The position numbers and the translations under genes are program-made. A DNA stretch of 64,000 nucleotides from Arthrobacter sp. B3I9. GTDB lineage: Bacteria > Actinomycetota > Actinomycetes > Actinomycetales > Micrococcaceae. This document shows positions 16,984 to 25,497 of the stretch, piece after piece. Numbering within the stretch: position 1 is the stretch's first letter; each line of letters opens with the position of its first letter. The notes under the pieces were generated by a model. The model was not told the DNA's origin. It worked only from the letters and a program-made list of their open reading frames with translations, and did no database searches. The stretch lies in contig NZ_JAUSYO010000001.1 in NCBI RefSeq assembly GCF_030816935.1, forward strand, positions 3,782,001-3,846,000. The letters are read 5' to 3'.

Positions 16984-18552
16984 ATGAAGTCAGCACGACC
17001 CGTGCCCGCCAGATTCCGGTCCTTAGCGGTCGCGGTGCGAGCTGCCGGCGCCTTGGCCCTCGCCGCGGTGCTCGCCTCGTGCAGCCTCCTCGGCGGGGAA
17101 GGCGGGTCCAAGGACGCCAACCAGGGGCAGCCCGATCCGGGTATCGCAGCGGCAGCACCAGCCGAGCTCCGCAGCTTCTACTCCCAGCAGGTCAACTGGG
17201 CGCAGTGTGAGAGCGACTTCCAGTGCGCGAAGATCAAGGTGCCGCTGGACTACGGCAAGCCTGACGGGGAGAGCATCGAAATCGCCGCCATCAAGCTTCC
17301 CACCAAGGGCGCAAAAAAGGGCAGCCTGCTTGTTAACCCCGGCGGGCCAGGCGGCTCAGGATACGACTTCGTCAGGGATGCAGCGACTACCAACATTTCG
17401 GACAAGGTCCGCGCGAATTTTGACGTCGTCGGCTTCGACCCCCGGGGCGTGAAGCGTTCCGCTCCGGTAACCTGCCTCTCGGATGCGGAACGCGATGCCT
17501 TCGGCGCCAAGATCTATGCCCTGAACACCGACCCGGGCCTGGCGGAGGCCTTGTCGGACAATAAGGTCATCGCGGACAAATGCGTCGAAAAGACCGGCCC
17601 CATCCTGGGCCACGTCGACACCGTCAGCGCGGCCAAGGACCTCGACGTCCTGCGGGCCGCGGTCAACGACACCAAGCTGAACTACCTCGGCTACTCGTAT
17701 GGAACGTTCCTCGGCTCCACATATGCCTCCCTGTTCCCGGACAACGTCGGCCGCATGGTCCTGGACGGTGCCCTCGATCCCTCGATCAGCTTCGAGGAAC
17801 TAACCAGCGGACAGGCCAAGGCCTTCGAAAAAGCCTTGCATGCCTATGTGCAGCGTTGCCAACAGGGGACCGGCTGCCCACTGAGCGGGAGCGTCGACGA
17901 CGGCCTGCAGCAGATCAGCGACCTTGTTGCTTCAGTGGAGAAGAACCCGCTGCAGGCCCGGGACGGCCGTACTGTCTCGGCGTCGATGGTGGTGACCGGC
18001 ATTATCGTGCCGCTCTATAACGACTCCAACTGGCCGATCCTTACCCAGGCCCTCGCGCAGATCATGAAGGGCGACCCGACGCAGATGCAGCGGCTGGCCG
18101 ACTTCAACGCGGACAGGCAGCCCAACGGCACCTACTCCTCGAACAGCACGTTCGCGTTCAACGCCATCAACTGCCTGGACCACCCCATGGCGACGGACAC
18201 CGCCGCGATGCGCGCTGATGAGCAGGCGCTCCGCCAGGTCGCCCCGACGCTGGGCTACTACTTCGCTTACAGCGGGAGCAACTGCAAGGGTTGGCCTTAC
18301 AAGAGCACCCGGACGCCAGCACCCGTGGAGTACAAGGGTTCTGCCGATATCGTCGTCATCGGGACCACGGGAGATCCTGCCACGCCCGTGGAGTGGGCCA
18401 GCTCGTTGCGCAAGCAGCTCGGCACGGCCTCCCTGCTGACCTGGAAGGGCGAGGGCCACACGGCCTACGGACGTTCCAACGATTGCATCCGCAGCGCCGT
18501 GGACAGTTACTTGGTGGACGGCAAGACTCCTGCGGACAACACCGTCTGCTGA
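16984..18552 (+). CDS. Secreted alpha/beta hydrolase, tripeptidyl aminopeptidase (SlpD/SlpE) type
   Basis: A 522-residue exported peptidase-like hydrolase, possibly a lipoprotein: the N-terminal signal ends AAVLASC (~res 38). The catalytic triad is recognisable: nucleophile Ser in LGYSYGTFLGSTYA (~res 238), Asp in GTTGDPATPVEWA (~res 460) and His in GEGHTAYGR (~res 495), with the oxyanion segment NPGGPGGSGYDF upstream. The C-terminal TAP-like domain and paired cysteines (CINCLD region, final Cys) match Streptomyces tripeptidyl aminopeptidases, which clip prodomains or peptides outside the cell. It stands alone between holB and tRNA-Thr. Confidence 0.88.
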   Translation: MKSARPVPARFRSLAVAVRAAGALALAAVLASCSLLGGEGGSKDANQGQPDPGIAAAAPAELRSFYSQQVNWAQCESDFQCAKIKVPLDYGKPDGESIEIAAIKLPTKGAKKGSLLVNPGGPGGSGYDFVRDAATTNISDKVRANFDVVGFDPRGVKRSAPVTCLSDAERDAFGAKIYALNTDPGLAEALSDNKVIADKCVEKTGPILGHVDTVSAAKDLDVLRAAVNDTKLNYLGYSYGTFLGSTYASLFPDNVGRMVLDGALDPSISFEELTSGQAKAFEKALHAYVQRCQQGTGCPLSGSVDDGLQQISDLVASVEKNPLQARDGRTVSASMVVTGIIVPLYNDSNWPILTQALAQIMKGDPTQMQRLADFNADRQPNGTYSSNSTFAFNAINCLDHPMATDTAAMRADEQALRQVAPTLGYYFAYSGSNCKGWPYKSTRTPAPVEYKGSADIVVIGTTGDPATPVEWASSLRKQLGTASLLTWKGEGHTAYGRSNDCIRSAVDSYLVDGKTPADNTVC

Positions 18553-18712
18553 GCCGGTCGCCTGACGTCTGGCTCCGGTCCTGGCAGGGATGCTGACCGC
18601 ACCTGCCGGGTACTGTCGGGCGACTATCGCCGCTCATTTTGACCCGGGTGCTGGAACTCTATTACAGTTATCTCTTGCATGATCCGCCCGGTTCTCCGGG
18701 TTGCATGCGGTT

Positions 18713-18785
18713 GCTTCCTTAGCTCAGTTGGTAGAGCGTCTCACTCGTAATGAGAAGGTCGCCAGTTCGATTCTGGCAGGAAGCT
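18713..18785 (+). tRNA. tRNA-Thr (anticodon CGU)
   Basis: A full cloverleaf can be folded: acceptor GCTTCCT with AGGAAGC, D-stem GCTC/GAGC, anticodon stem TCTCA/TGAGA around CTCGTAA (anticodon CGT, reading ACG), and T-arm GCCAG-TTCGATT-CTGGC. CCA is not encoded. A strong terminator follows. Confidence 0.97.
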
Positions 18786-18790
18786 CACAG

Positions 18791-18840
18791 AAAAACCCCG
18801 TATTTCCGCTGCTTCAGCGAGGATACGGGGTTTTTGTTTG
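18791..18840 (+). terminator. Terminator of tRNA-Thr
   Basis: AAACCCCGTAT pairs with ATACGGGGTTT around an 18-base loop with its own small stem, followed by TTTTTG. Confidence 0.85.
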
Positions 18841-19045
18841 TTGCGGTGTGACGGACGTGTGAGGCCACGGCACTCCTTGGGCACACTTTGACGACAGTAC
18901 TCCTAGGTATTCGAAGTGGCGTCTCGGCTAGAATCGCGGGACGACGGGCCTTCTACTATGGCGTGGGTGGCTGGGATGTCCAGTCTGCGTACCCGTGCCT
19001 TCGGTTGTTCGGCTACTGGAACGGCGGAACGGGAGCAGACAGATC

Positions 19046-19330
19046 ATGCAACCCCTGGTAACCCCCAAGCCCGGCCGCGTTCCGGTCTCGACCTATCTTC
19101 TGATCGCAGCGGCGGCAGCCATGCTCATCCCGGTATTCCCAATGACGGGCGTATCCGCGGTGCTCTCGGCAGCCGGCCTGGTCATGGCCCTCCGTGAGGC
19201 GCCCGGCCGGAACCGCGTCATCGCCATCGTGCTGGCAGCGGTGCTCCTGGTTGCCGCAGTCGGCATAACCCTGATGTCCCTGCAGACGGGCTTCACGGAA
19301 ATGGGTCCTCCGACCGTCGAGCCCAGGTAG
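19046..19330 (+). CDS. Small two-helix membrane protein
   Basis: A 94-residue protein with two strongly hydrophobic segments (about res 16-45 and 55-76) joined by a basic loop (REAPGRNR). The ATG at 19046 is chosen for a GGGAGCAG ribosome site 8-15 bases upstream; open sequence further upstream has no support. No known family was recognised. It lies alone between tRNA-Thr and a convergent secreted-protein gene. Confidence 0.65.
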   Translation: MQPLVTPKPGRVPVSTYLLIAAAAAMLIPVFPMTGVSAVLSAAGLVMALREAPGRNRVIAIVLAAVLLVAAVGITLMSLQTGFTEMGPPTVEPR

Positions 19331-19387
19331 GGGATCCACGGTTTTCGTTGACAACCCGCTGCTACGGATCGTCCTTCCCTTCGACCG

Positions 19388-20350
19388 TCAGGAAGCTTTG
19401 ATAATTACATCGTCGATATAGCTGTCGCCCACCTGCCGAGGGTGTTCCGCCCCCAGTTGCACCCGGTTCAGCATCTTGAACCCGGTGCTGACATGGTTGC
19501 TGGAGTAGAGGAGGCGGCCGTCGAACCAGACCTCGATGGTGGAGGCGGCACCGTTGGCCTCCACATGCATCACCATCCGGTGCCAGGAGCCGAGCTGTAC
19601 CGCCTGCCCAAGATTGGTGTATCCGAAAGCGCCCGAAGGTGACGTTACGCGCAGCCACAGCTGGCCGTTGCGGTTGTCCCGAAAAACATCAGCCACACGG
19701 GTAGCACCATTGAAGAAACGGAAATACGGGACGTTGTTTCCTACATTGCCGGCCGTCGTGATGTTAAACCAACCGTCGGCGTAGCCACCCGAAGAGCCCG
19801 CGGGCAGAGTCGCTGATATCTTGGCTACCGAGCCGGGGTCATCCGTGACTTTTAAGAAGGCCGCGCAGCGCCCCGAATGGTGCTCGCGTGAGCTGACAGA
19901 GGCAGTCCCGGTGCCCGACGTGCTGGCAATGAATCTCTCGAGGGTTCCGGCTTCGAAACTGGTTGCTACAACGAGCACACCTGGGTACTTGTTGGCAGGT
20001 TTCGGCGTGCCGGGCTGGCATGCCGCGGCCGGCGGCTTCTTGTTGTTGTCGTTGTTGTCGCCGTTCCCGTTGCCGCCGCCGTTATGCCCGCCGCCGTTCC
20101 CGTTGCCGCCGCCGTTATGCCCGCCGCCGTTCCCGTTCCCGCCGCCATTATGCCCGCCGCCGTTCCCGTTGCCGCCCCCGTTGCCATTGCCGGGGCTGCT
20201 GTTGATGCCACCGTTGTCGTTGTTGCTACTAGTGCTGCTGCTGCTGTTGTCGTTGCTGCTGTTGGTGATCGCTGTCGTCGCTGTTGCGGCCATCGGGGCG
20301 GCGAACATCAGGGCGATTGCCGTGGGCAACGCGAGCAGGGTCTTCTTCAT
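19388..20350 (-). CDS. Secreted protein with Asn/Gly repeats and a LamG-like C-terminal domain
   Basis: A 320-residue exported protein. A Sec signal peptide (MKKTLLALPTAIALMFAAP..., cleavage near ATA at res ~24) is followed by a Ser/Asn-rich stretch and three perfect 11-residue repeats of the form GGGHNGGGNGN (~res 58-95), then a ~210-residue beta-rich domain resembling concanavalin-like/LamG jelly-roll folds (DGWFNI, WHRMVMHVEANG, FDGRLLYSSNH, YIDDVIIKAS). Such domains bind polysaccharides. A glycan-binding or glycanase-like wall protein is plausible, but no catalytic residues are assigned. Two cysteines (~res 110 and 160) may pair. It is the only Asn-rich protein in the window and lies beside a pseudogene remnant. 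Confidence 0.75.
   Translation of the reverse strand: MKKTLLALPTAIALMFAAPMAATATTAITNSSNDNSSSSTSSNNDNGGINSSPGNGNGGGNGNGGGHNGGGNGNGGGHNGGGNGNGGGHNGGGNGNGDNNDNNKKPPAAACQPGTPKPANKYPGVLVVATSFEAGTLERFIASTSGTGTASVSSREHHSGRCAAFLKVTDDPGSVAKISATLPAGSSGGYADGWFNITTAGNVGNNVPYFRFFNGATRVADVFRDNRNGQLWLRVTSPSGAFGYTNLGQAVQLGSWHRMVMHVEANGAASTIEVWFDGRLLYSSNHVSTGFKMLNRVQLGAEHPRQVGDSYIDDVIIKAS
20050..20175. repeat. 33-bp tandem repeat inside the secreted protein gene
   Basis: The landmark TTATGCCCG recurs at 20082, 20115 and 20148, an exact 33-bp period encoding GGGHNGGGNGN in each copy, flanked by partial copies. Copy number is likely to vary between strains by slippage. Confidence 0.85.
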
Positions 20351-20502
20351 GGGGTTTCTCCCCGGAAAATATGTCGCGGTTTTATTGGAGGCTGTGAAGC
20401 CAGGGGCGGCGAGACCGGCCGCTGTAGGAGCCGGATTTATCCGGCCCTGCGTCGTAAATCACGTTACTCTGTCTGTCACTAGTCGCGGACTCGCGACGAC
20501 AA

Positions 20503-20780
20503 AGTTCTGTTGGGATCCTGGTGGACCGGATCGGCAGGACGGCCATGGCCATCGCTTCCGGTACCACCCTCCTACTTGCCGGCGTCAGCGCCGCGACCCT
20601 GGGCGATTCCATGACCACCTCGATCGTCGCGCTCTGCCTTGGAGGAACTCGGCTGGAACTTCGGAGTCATCTCAGGCACAGCGATGGTGGGCGATGCGAC
20701 CTCACCCACGAGCGGGCCCGTATCCGGGGAAGCGTCGACGTGCTGAACACCCTCGCGGTGGCAATCCCGCCGAAGAAGGC
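20503..20780 (+). pseudogene. Remnant of an MFS transporter (frameshifted)
   Basis: Three stretches in two reading frames join into a typical major-facilitator segment: GILVDRIGRTAMAIASG and the following TM helix up to VALCL in one frame, LGWNFGVISGTAMVGDAT in the next, then HERARIRGSVDVLN back in the first. Two compensating frameshifts (near 20643 and 20700) and the absence of both ends show a decayed fragment of ~90 residues. The conserved loop VDRxGR and the GLGWNFG...GTA motif are what identify it. No start codon or ribosome site is credible. Confidence 0.7.
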
Positions 20781-21096
20781 GCCCATGCCGACGTCGAATG
20801 GGCCAACATCACCAACACTATTGACTGCACACGGATCCTCATCGAAGCCGCCCCGTCGATGGAGCACAGACGAGCGCCAGGAAGACCCTCAATGCGTGTT
20901 CTGGGTCATAAGTATGCTTAGTATTATGTTGACAGCGGGGAGCGGGAAGAACCGGGCGTAGGTCCGGCGCCGGCCAACGACGGCGATCACTGCACGGAGG
21001 CCGGGGAGCGGCCGGTGCGTGGATGCGTCCGCGGCACCCGGCACTGGAGGCCGACGGCGAACCTGCCCCCGTCAACGGACCGGAAGAGAGAGCGCG
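20781..21096. other. Intergenic stretch without a supported gene
   Basis: Between the MFS remnant and the decarboxylase-like gene. Short open frames exist but show no family and inconsistent codon use. A locally AT-rich patch (20905-20935, including TTGACA at 20929-20934) may hold the promoter of the downstream gene. It looks like rearranged or decayed sequence. Confidence 0.4.
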
Positions 21097-22554
21097 ATGG
21101 ACCAGAATGAAGCACCCTTGGTAGAGGCCCTGGCCGACTATCACCGGTTGGACCGCTATGGATTCACGCCGCCCGCGCACCGGCAGGGCCGTGGCGCCGA
21201 TCCCCGCGTCCGCGAGGTCCTAGGGGAACAGACGTTCCGCTCGGACGTACTGGCATCCGCAGGTCTGGACGACCGCTCGTCCTCCGGCGGGTACCTGAAG
21301 AAAGCGGAGCAGCTCATGGCGGAGGCCGTGGGCGCGGAGCAGGCGTTCTTCTCCACCTGCGGCAGTTCCCTCTCGGTCAAGGCCGCGGTTCTCGCCGTCG
21401 CAGCCGGCAAAGGTGATCTTCTGGTGAGCCGGGACGCCCACAAATCGATTACCGCCGGCCTCATTTTCTCCGGGATCCAGCCGCGCTGGATCCGGCCGCG
21501 CTGGGATCCGGAACTGCACCTGGCCCATCCGCCGGCACCGGCCGACGTCGAGGAGATGTGGGAAAAGTATCCGGACGCCGCCGGAGTCCTGATCGTCAGC
21601 CCCACACCTTACGGGACCTGCGCGGACATCGAAGCGATCGCGAAGATCTGCCACGACCGCGGCAAGCCGCTGATCGTTGATGAGGCCTGGGGCGCCCATC
21701 TGCCTTTCCATGAAGGCCTGCCCACCTGGGCCATGAGCGCCGGAGCCGACATCTGCGTGGTCAGCGTGCACAAGATGGGCGCCGGGTTCGAGCAGGGATC
21801 CGTCTACCACCTCCAGGGCGACCTGGTGGATCCGGCACATCTGTCGGCCTGCGCGGATCTGCTGATGACCACCAGCCCGAATACGATCCTGTATTCGGCC
21901 ATCGACGGATGGCGCCGCCAGATGGTCCAGCACGGAACTAAACTGCTGGGCAACGCCCTAGGCCTCGCCCGCCGGCTGCGCGCCGACATCGACACACTGC
22001 CTGGCATCCATGTGCTCGAAGATGAGCTGCTCGCCGCAGAGTCCTCCCACGACCTCGACCGGATGCAGATCCTGATGGATCTGTCCGGCCTGGGCATCAG
22101 CGGCTATCAGGCAGCGGACTGGCTGCGCGAACACCAGCGGCTCGACATGGGCCTCAGCGACCACCGGCGGATCATGGCGACACTCTCAATGGCCGACGAC
22201 GACGCCACGGCCGCGCGCCTGCTGGAGGCGCTGAAGGCGCTGGTGGAGGCAGCTCCGACGTTGCCCTCCCCTCCCCCGGTGGATCTTCCGGATCCGACGG
22301 GCCTTGAGCTGGAGAGTGTGGTCCTGCCGCGGGATGCGTTCTTTGGACAGTTTGAGGACGTCCCGGCCCGGGAAGCGGTGGGCCGGGTGGGCGCCGAGCA
22401 GATTACCCCGTACCCGCCGGGAATTCCTGTGATCCTTCCCGGCGAGCGGATCAATGCCGCTGTCATCGACTACCTCGAGACAGGACTGAAGGCAGGCATG
22501 GTCCTCCCTGACCCGGCGGACCCGTCCTTGGAGACAATCCGGGTCCTCAAGTAG
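21097..22554 (+). CDS. Orn/Lys/Arg decarboxylase-family PLP enzyme
   Basis: A 485-residue fold-type I PLP enzyme of the SpeA/CadA/Cad-like basic amino-acid decarboxylase group, lacking the N-terminal wing domain of the E. coli inducible enzymes and so of Bacillus SpeA type. Visible features: FFSTCGSSLSVKAAVLA near res 85 (cofactor phosphate region), the PLP-ring Asp in LIVDEAWGAHLPFH (~res 196), the Schiff-base Lys in SVHKMGAGFEQGS (~res 225), and a C-terminal domain with ITPYPPGIPVILPGERI. The product would be cadaverine, putrescine or agmatine; the substrate cannot be chosen from sequence. ATG 21097 is the start that matches the family N-terminus. A terminator follows. Confidence 0.83.
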   Translation: MDQNEAPLVEALADYHRLDRYGFTPPAHRQGRGADPRVREVLGEQTFRSDVLASAGLDDRSSSGGYLKKAEQLMAEAVGAEQAFFSTCGSSLSVKAAVLAVAAGKGDLLVSRDAHKSITAGLIFSGIQPRWIRPRWDPELHLAHPPAPADVEEMWEKYPDAAGVLIVSPTPYGTCADIEAIAKICHDRGKPLIVDEAWGAHLPFHEGLPTWAMSAGADICVVSVHKMGAGFEQGSVYHLQGDLVDPAHLSACADLLMTTSPNTILYSAIDGWRRQMVQHGTKLLGNALGLARRLRADIDTLPGIHVLEDELLAAESSHDLDRMQILMDLSGLGISGYQAADWLREHQRLDMGLSDHRRIMATLSMADDDATAARLLEALKALVEAAPTLPSPPPVDLPDPTGLELESVVLPRDAFFGQFEDVPAREAVGRVGAEQITPYPPGIPVILPGERINAAVIDYLETGLKAGMVLPDPADPSLETIRVLK

Positions 22555-22581
22555 CGGGCAAGTCCCGCCCCGGCTATGGCT

Positions 22582-22623
22582 CACCCCCTGGAGATAGAAG
22601 ATTTCCAGGGGGTGGGCCTTTTT
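22582..22623 (+). terminator. Intrinsic terminator after the decarboxylase
   Basis: CACCCCCTGGA pairs with TCCAGGGGGTG around a GATAGAAGAT-type loop, followed by GGCCTTTTT. Confidence 0.87.
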
Positions 22624-22815
22624 CATTGGCCTTGACCTTCCGTATTGATTACATGCGGGCCGGTCCGGCCGATAGTGACAGATAGGCCGCCCGCTTCCAT
22701 TCGTGCAGTGATGCTGAAGGACCCCGAGCTGGCGCCGACTTCGACCGACGGTCTTGTCCACCGCCTTGGTTCCGCGGAGAGCATCCGCGGAACCGCCCCC
22801 AGTTTGAGGAAGTTC

Positions 22816-24081
22816 ATGAGTAAGCCCACCCGGCGTCTTGGCGCCGCCGTTACCGCTGGGGCTATGTCCGCGGTTGTCCTGTCCACGATGTTCGGCGGCA
22901 CGGCCAGCGCCGCCACGCCCGCGGCCGTCTATGCGCCCCTCAAGGTCGCCGCCCCGGCGACCTACACCGTCCGCTCCGGAGACACTCTGGGCGGGATCGC
23001 CGCCCGGCACGGCGTTAGCCTCGCGTCCATCTTCGCGGCCAACAACATGAGCGCCCGGACCATCATCTATCCTGGACAAAAGATCAAGCTCCAGGCGGCC
23101 ACCAAGCCGGTTGCCAAGCCCGCACCCAAACCGATTGCCACGACGCCGGCCGCCAAACCTGCCCCGTCGAAGCCGGCGGCCACGCCGGCCGCGGCGACCC
23201 ACACTGTCAAGCCCGGCGACACGCTCAGCGCGATCGCCGCCCTGCATCGGGTAAGCCTCGCGTCCATCTTCGCGGCCAACAACATGAGCGCCGGGACCAT
23301 CATCTACCCGGGTCAAAAGATCCGTCTGGCGGCCGCCGCAGCACCGGCTCCCAAGCCGGTTGCAAAACCCGCGCCGAAACCGGTGGCCAAGCCGGCACCC
23401 AAGCCGGTTGCAAAACCCGCGCCGAAACCGGTGGCCAAGCCCGCACCTAAGCCGGTTGCAAAACCCGCACCCAAGCCCGTTGCGAAACCAGCCTCCACGA
23501 CGTCTTACGTGGTCAAGTCCGGCGACACGCTCTCCCGGATCGCGGCCAGCAACGGTGTCAGCCTCGCGGCCGTCCTGGCCGCCAACGGTATGAATCTGCG
23601 GACCATCATCTATCCCGGACAGAAGATCATTCTCACCGGGAAGACCACAGCCGCCCCGGCACCTGCTCCAGCAGCGCCGTCGTCGTCGCCGTCAGTAGCC
23701 CAGCTGAAAGCCATGGTGACCGCTACCGCGCGACGCATGAAGGTGGATCCGTCCCTGGCGCTGGCGTTCGCCATGCAGGAGTCCAGCTTCCGGCAGAACG
23801 TAACGTCGTCTGCGGGCGCGGTCGGCACCATGCAGGTCATGCCGACCTCCGGCGAATGGGCCTCGCAACTCGTCGGCCGCCCGCTGGATCTGCGTAAGGC
23901 GCAGGACAACGTCACCGCAGGCGTCGCCATCATCTCGGCGCTGGTCAGCACCAGCCCGAGCAAGGAGATCGCCATTGCAAGCTACTACCAGGGCCAGTAT
24001 TCCGTGATGAGCAGGGGCATGTACGAGGACACCAAGGATTACGTTGCTTCCGTCCTGCGGCACCAGAAGTCGTTCCGCTAG
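22816..24081 (+). CDS. Secreted LysM / lytic transglycosylase-like protein
   Basis: A 421-residue exported cell-wall enzyme. A signal peptide (cleaved near ASA, res ~34) is followed by three LysM peptidoglycan-binding modules (about res 48-93, 131-177 and 231-276), each with the YTVRSGDTL...IIYPGQKI pattern. They are joined by Ala/Pro/Lys linkers; the second linker is a run of KPAPKPVA units. The C-terminal SLT-type domain (~res 300-421) has the catalytic Glu in AMQESSFRQN and the later GTMQVMPTSG and ASYYQGQ motifs, so lytic transglycosylase activity is expected. ATG 22816 has TTGAGGAAG just upstream. Possibly a resuscitation- or growth-linked wall hydrolase. Confidence 0.88.
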   Translation: MSKPTRRLGAAVTAGAMSAVVLSTMFGGTASAATPAAVYAPLKVAAPATYTVRSGDTLGGIAARHGVSLASIFAANNMSARTIIYPGQKIKLQAATKPVAKPAPKPIATTPAAKPAPSKPAATPAAATHTVKPGDTLSAIAALHRVSLASIFAANNMSAGTIIYPGQKIRLAAAAAPAPKPVAKPAPKPVAKPAPKPVAKPAPKPVAKPAPKPVAKPAPKPVAKPASTTSYVVKSGDTLSRIAASNGVSLAAVLAANGMNLRTIIYPGQKIILTGKTTAAPAPAPAAPSSSPSVAQLKAMVTATARRMKVDPSLALAFAMQESSFRQNVTSSAGAVGTMQVMPTSGEWASQLVGRPLDLRKAQDNVTAGVAIISALVSTSPSKEIAIASYYQGQYSVMSRGMYEDTKDYVASVLRHQKSFR

Positions 24082-24256
24082 CCGGTTGTAGGATCCGGGC
24101 CGACTCAGCGCGCAAAAGGCTGGTCTGGTCTCTGCTCACCTACTGACAGCTCGAAGCCACTTGGATAAGCTCGAGCCCTGACGGGCCGCTTGGGCCAGTC
24201 GCCCCGACGCGTCGGCCAGGGCCGAAAGACCGCCGGGCTGAGCAGAGAGGCCAGCG

Positions 24257-25423
24257 ATGGATTTCGTACTGGACGACGAGCATCCGCTGAACCCCTTCCC
24301 GCACTACGAGAGGATGCGGGAAAGCGCCCCCGTCTTCCACGATGAGCAGTCCGGGAGCTGGCATGTTTTCGGGTACGAAGACGTGCAGCGGGTACTTACC
24401 GAACACGCCGCGTTTTCTTCGAAGATGGTGCCAGATGATCCCTCCGAGACGGGGCAGCTGTTCGCGGCAAGCCTGATCTCCACTGATCCGCCGCGGCACC
24501 GTCAACTGCGCTCCCTCGTCACGCAGGCGTTCACGCCAAAGGCCGTGGACGCGCTGGCTCCGCGGATCTCGGCCCTCGCCGACGAGATGCTGGACGTAAT
24601 CGTATCCACCGGCAGAGCCGACCTGATCGAGGCGTTGGCCTACCCGCTGCCGGTGATCGTGATCGCGGAGCTCATGGGCATCCCGGCCGAGGACCGGAAC
24701 CGCTTCAAACAGTGGTCCGACGTCATCGTCAGCCAAACGCGGACAGGCGCCGAGAACGTCGACCACCGCGCCACCAACCGGGAAATGACCGAGTATTTCC
24801 TCGCCATGATCGAACAGCGCCGAAGCCGCCCGGGCAACGACCTGATCAGCAGCCTGTTGGCAGCCGAGATCGAGGGCCAAAAACTGAGCGTGGCCGAACT
24901 GCTGGGATTCTGCAGCTTGTTGCTCGTCGCCGGCAACGAGACAACCACCAACCTCATCGGCAACGCGGTGCTTAGCTTCACCGAAGCGCCGGAGACCATC
25001 GAACGGCTCGCAGCCGACCCGTCGCTGCTGCCGCAGGCCATCGAAGAGGTGCTGCGCTACCGTTCGCCGGTCCAGTCCATGTACCGGGTGACAGCTACGG
25101 ACACCACACTCGGTAGCCGCCCGATCCCTGCCGGTTCCCCGGTGGTGGCTTGGATCGGCTCCGCGAACCGGGACGAGCGGCAGTTCGAGCGGCCTGAGCG
25201 CTTTGATATCCAGCGTTCGCCCAACCGCCATCTCGCTTTCGGCCAAGGCATCCACTTCTGCCTCGGAGCCCCGCTCGCCAGGCTCGAAGCCAGAATCGCC
25301 CTCGGGGCCGTGCTGTCCCGCCTGCCAGGTCTGACCCTCGCCGCCGGATCGCGCCTCGAGCGCATGGAAAGCACCATAATCTACGGCCTGAAAGAGATCC
25401 CGGTCAGTTGGCAGGCTGCGTGA
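24257..25423 (+). CDS. Cytochrome P450
   Basis: A soluble bacterial P450 of 388 residues. The I-helix oxygen-activation motif AGNETTTN (~res 233), the ExxR pair in EEVLRYRSP (~res 270) and the heme-ligand loop FGQGIHFCLGAPLAR (Cys ~res 336) are intact, so an active monooxygenase is expected. AGAGAGG lies upstream of ATG 24257. No ferredoxin or reductase gene is adjacent, so redox partners must be encoded elsewhere. The substrate is unknown; the sequence resembles the large CYP107-like actinobacterial group in general terms only. Confidence 0.92.
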   Translation: MDFVLDDEHPLNPFPHYERMRESAPVFHDEQSGSWHVFGYEDVQRVLTEHAAFSSKMVPDDPSETGQLFAASLISTDPPRHRQLRSLVTQAFTPKAVDALAPRISALADEMLDVIVSTGRADLIEALAYPLPVIVIAELMGIPAEDRNRFKQWSDVIVSQTRTGAENVDHRATNREMTEYFLAMIEQRRSRPGNDLISSLLAAEIEGQKLSVAELLGFCSLLLVAGNETTTNLIGNAVLSFTEAPETIERLAADPSLLPQAIEEVLRYRSPVQSMYRVTATDTTLGSRPIPAGSPVVAWIGSANRDERQFERPERFDIQRSPNRHLAFGQGIHFCLGAPLARLEARIALGAVLSRLPGLTLAAGSRLERMESTIIYGLKEIPVSWQAA

Positions 25424-25497
25424 CCCCACGGGCCCAGGCCTCCCGCCGGTGGGCGCCGGTGCCCACCGTACGGGAAGCCCGGACGGCCGGGCCAGCG

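Noticed and set aside
20050..20175. CRISPR-like or regulatory repeat in the secreted-protein gene
   Set aside because: The 33-bp period is in-frame with the coding sequence and encodes repeated residues.
19821..20921. Long rightward open frame rich in Pro/Leu opposite the secreted protein
   Set aside because: It is the antisense reading of the Asn/Gly repeats and then runs into the MFS remnant; no ribosome site or family.
20521..20961. 146-codon frame as an intact gene
   Set aside because: Its first third is MFS-like but the homology moves to another frame and back, so it is a pseudogene remnant.
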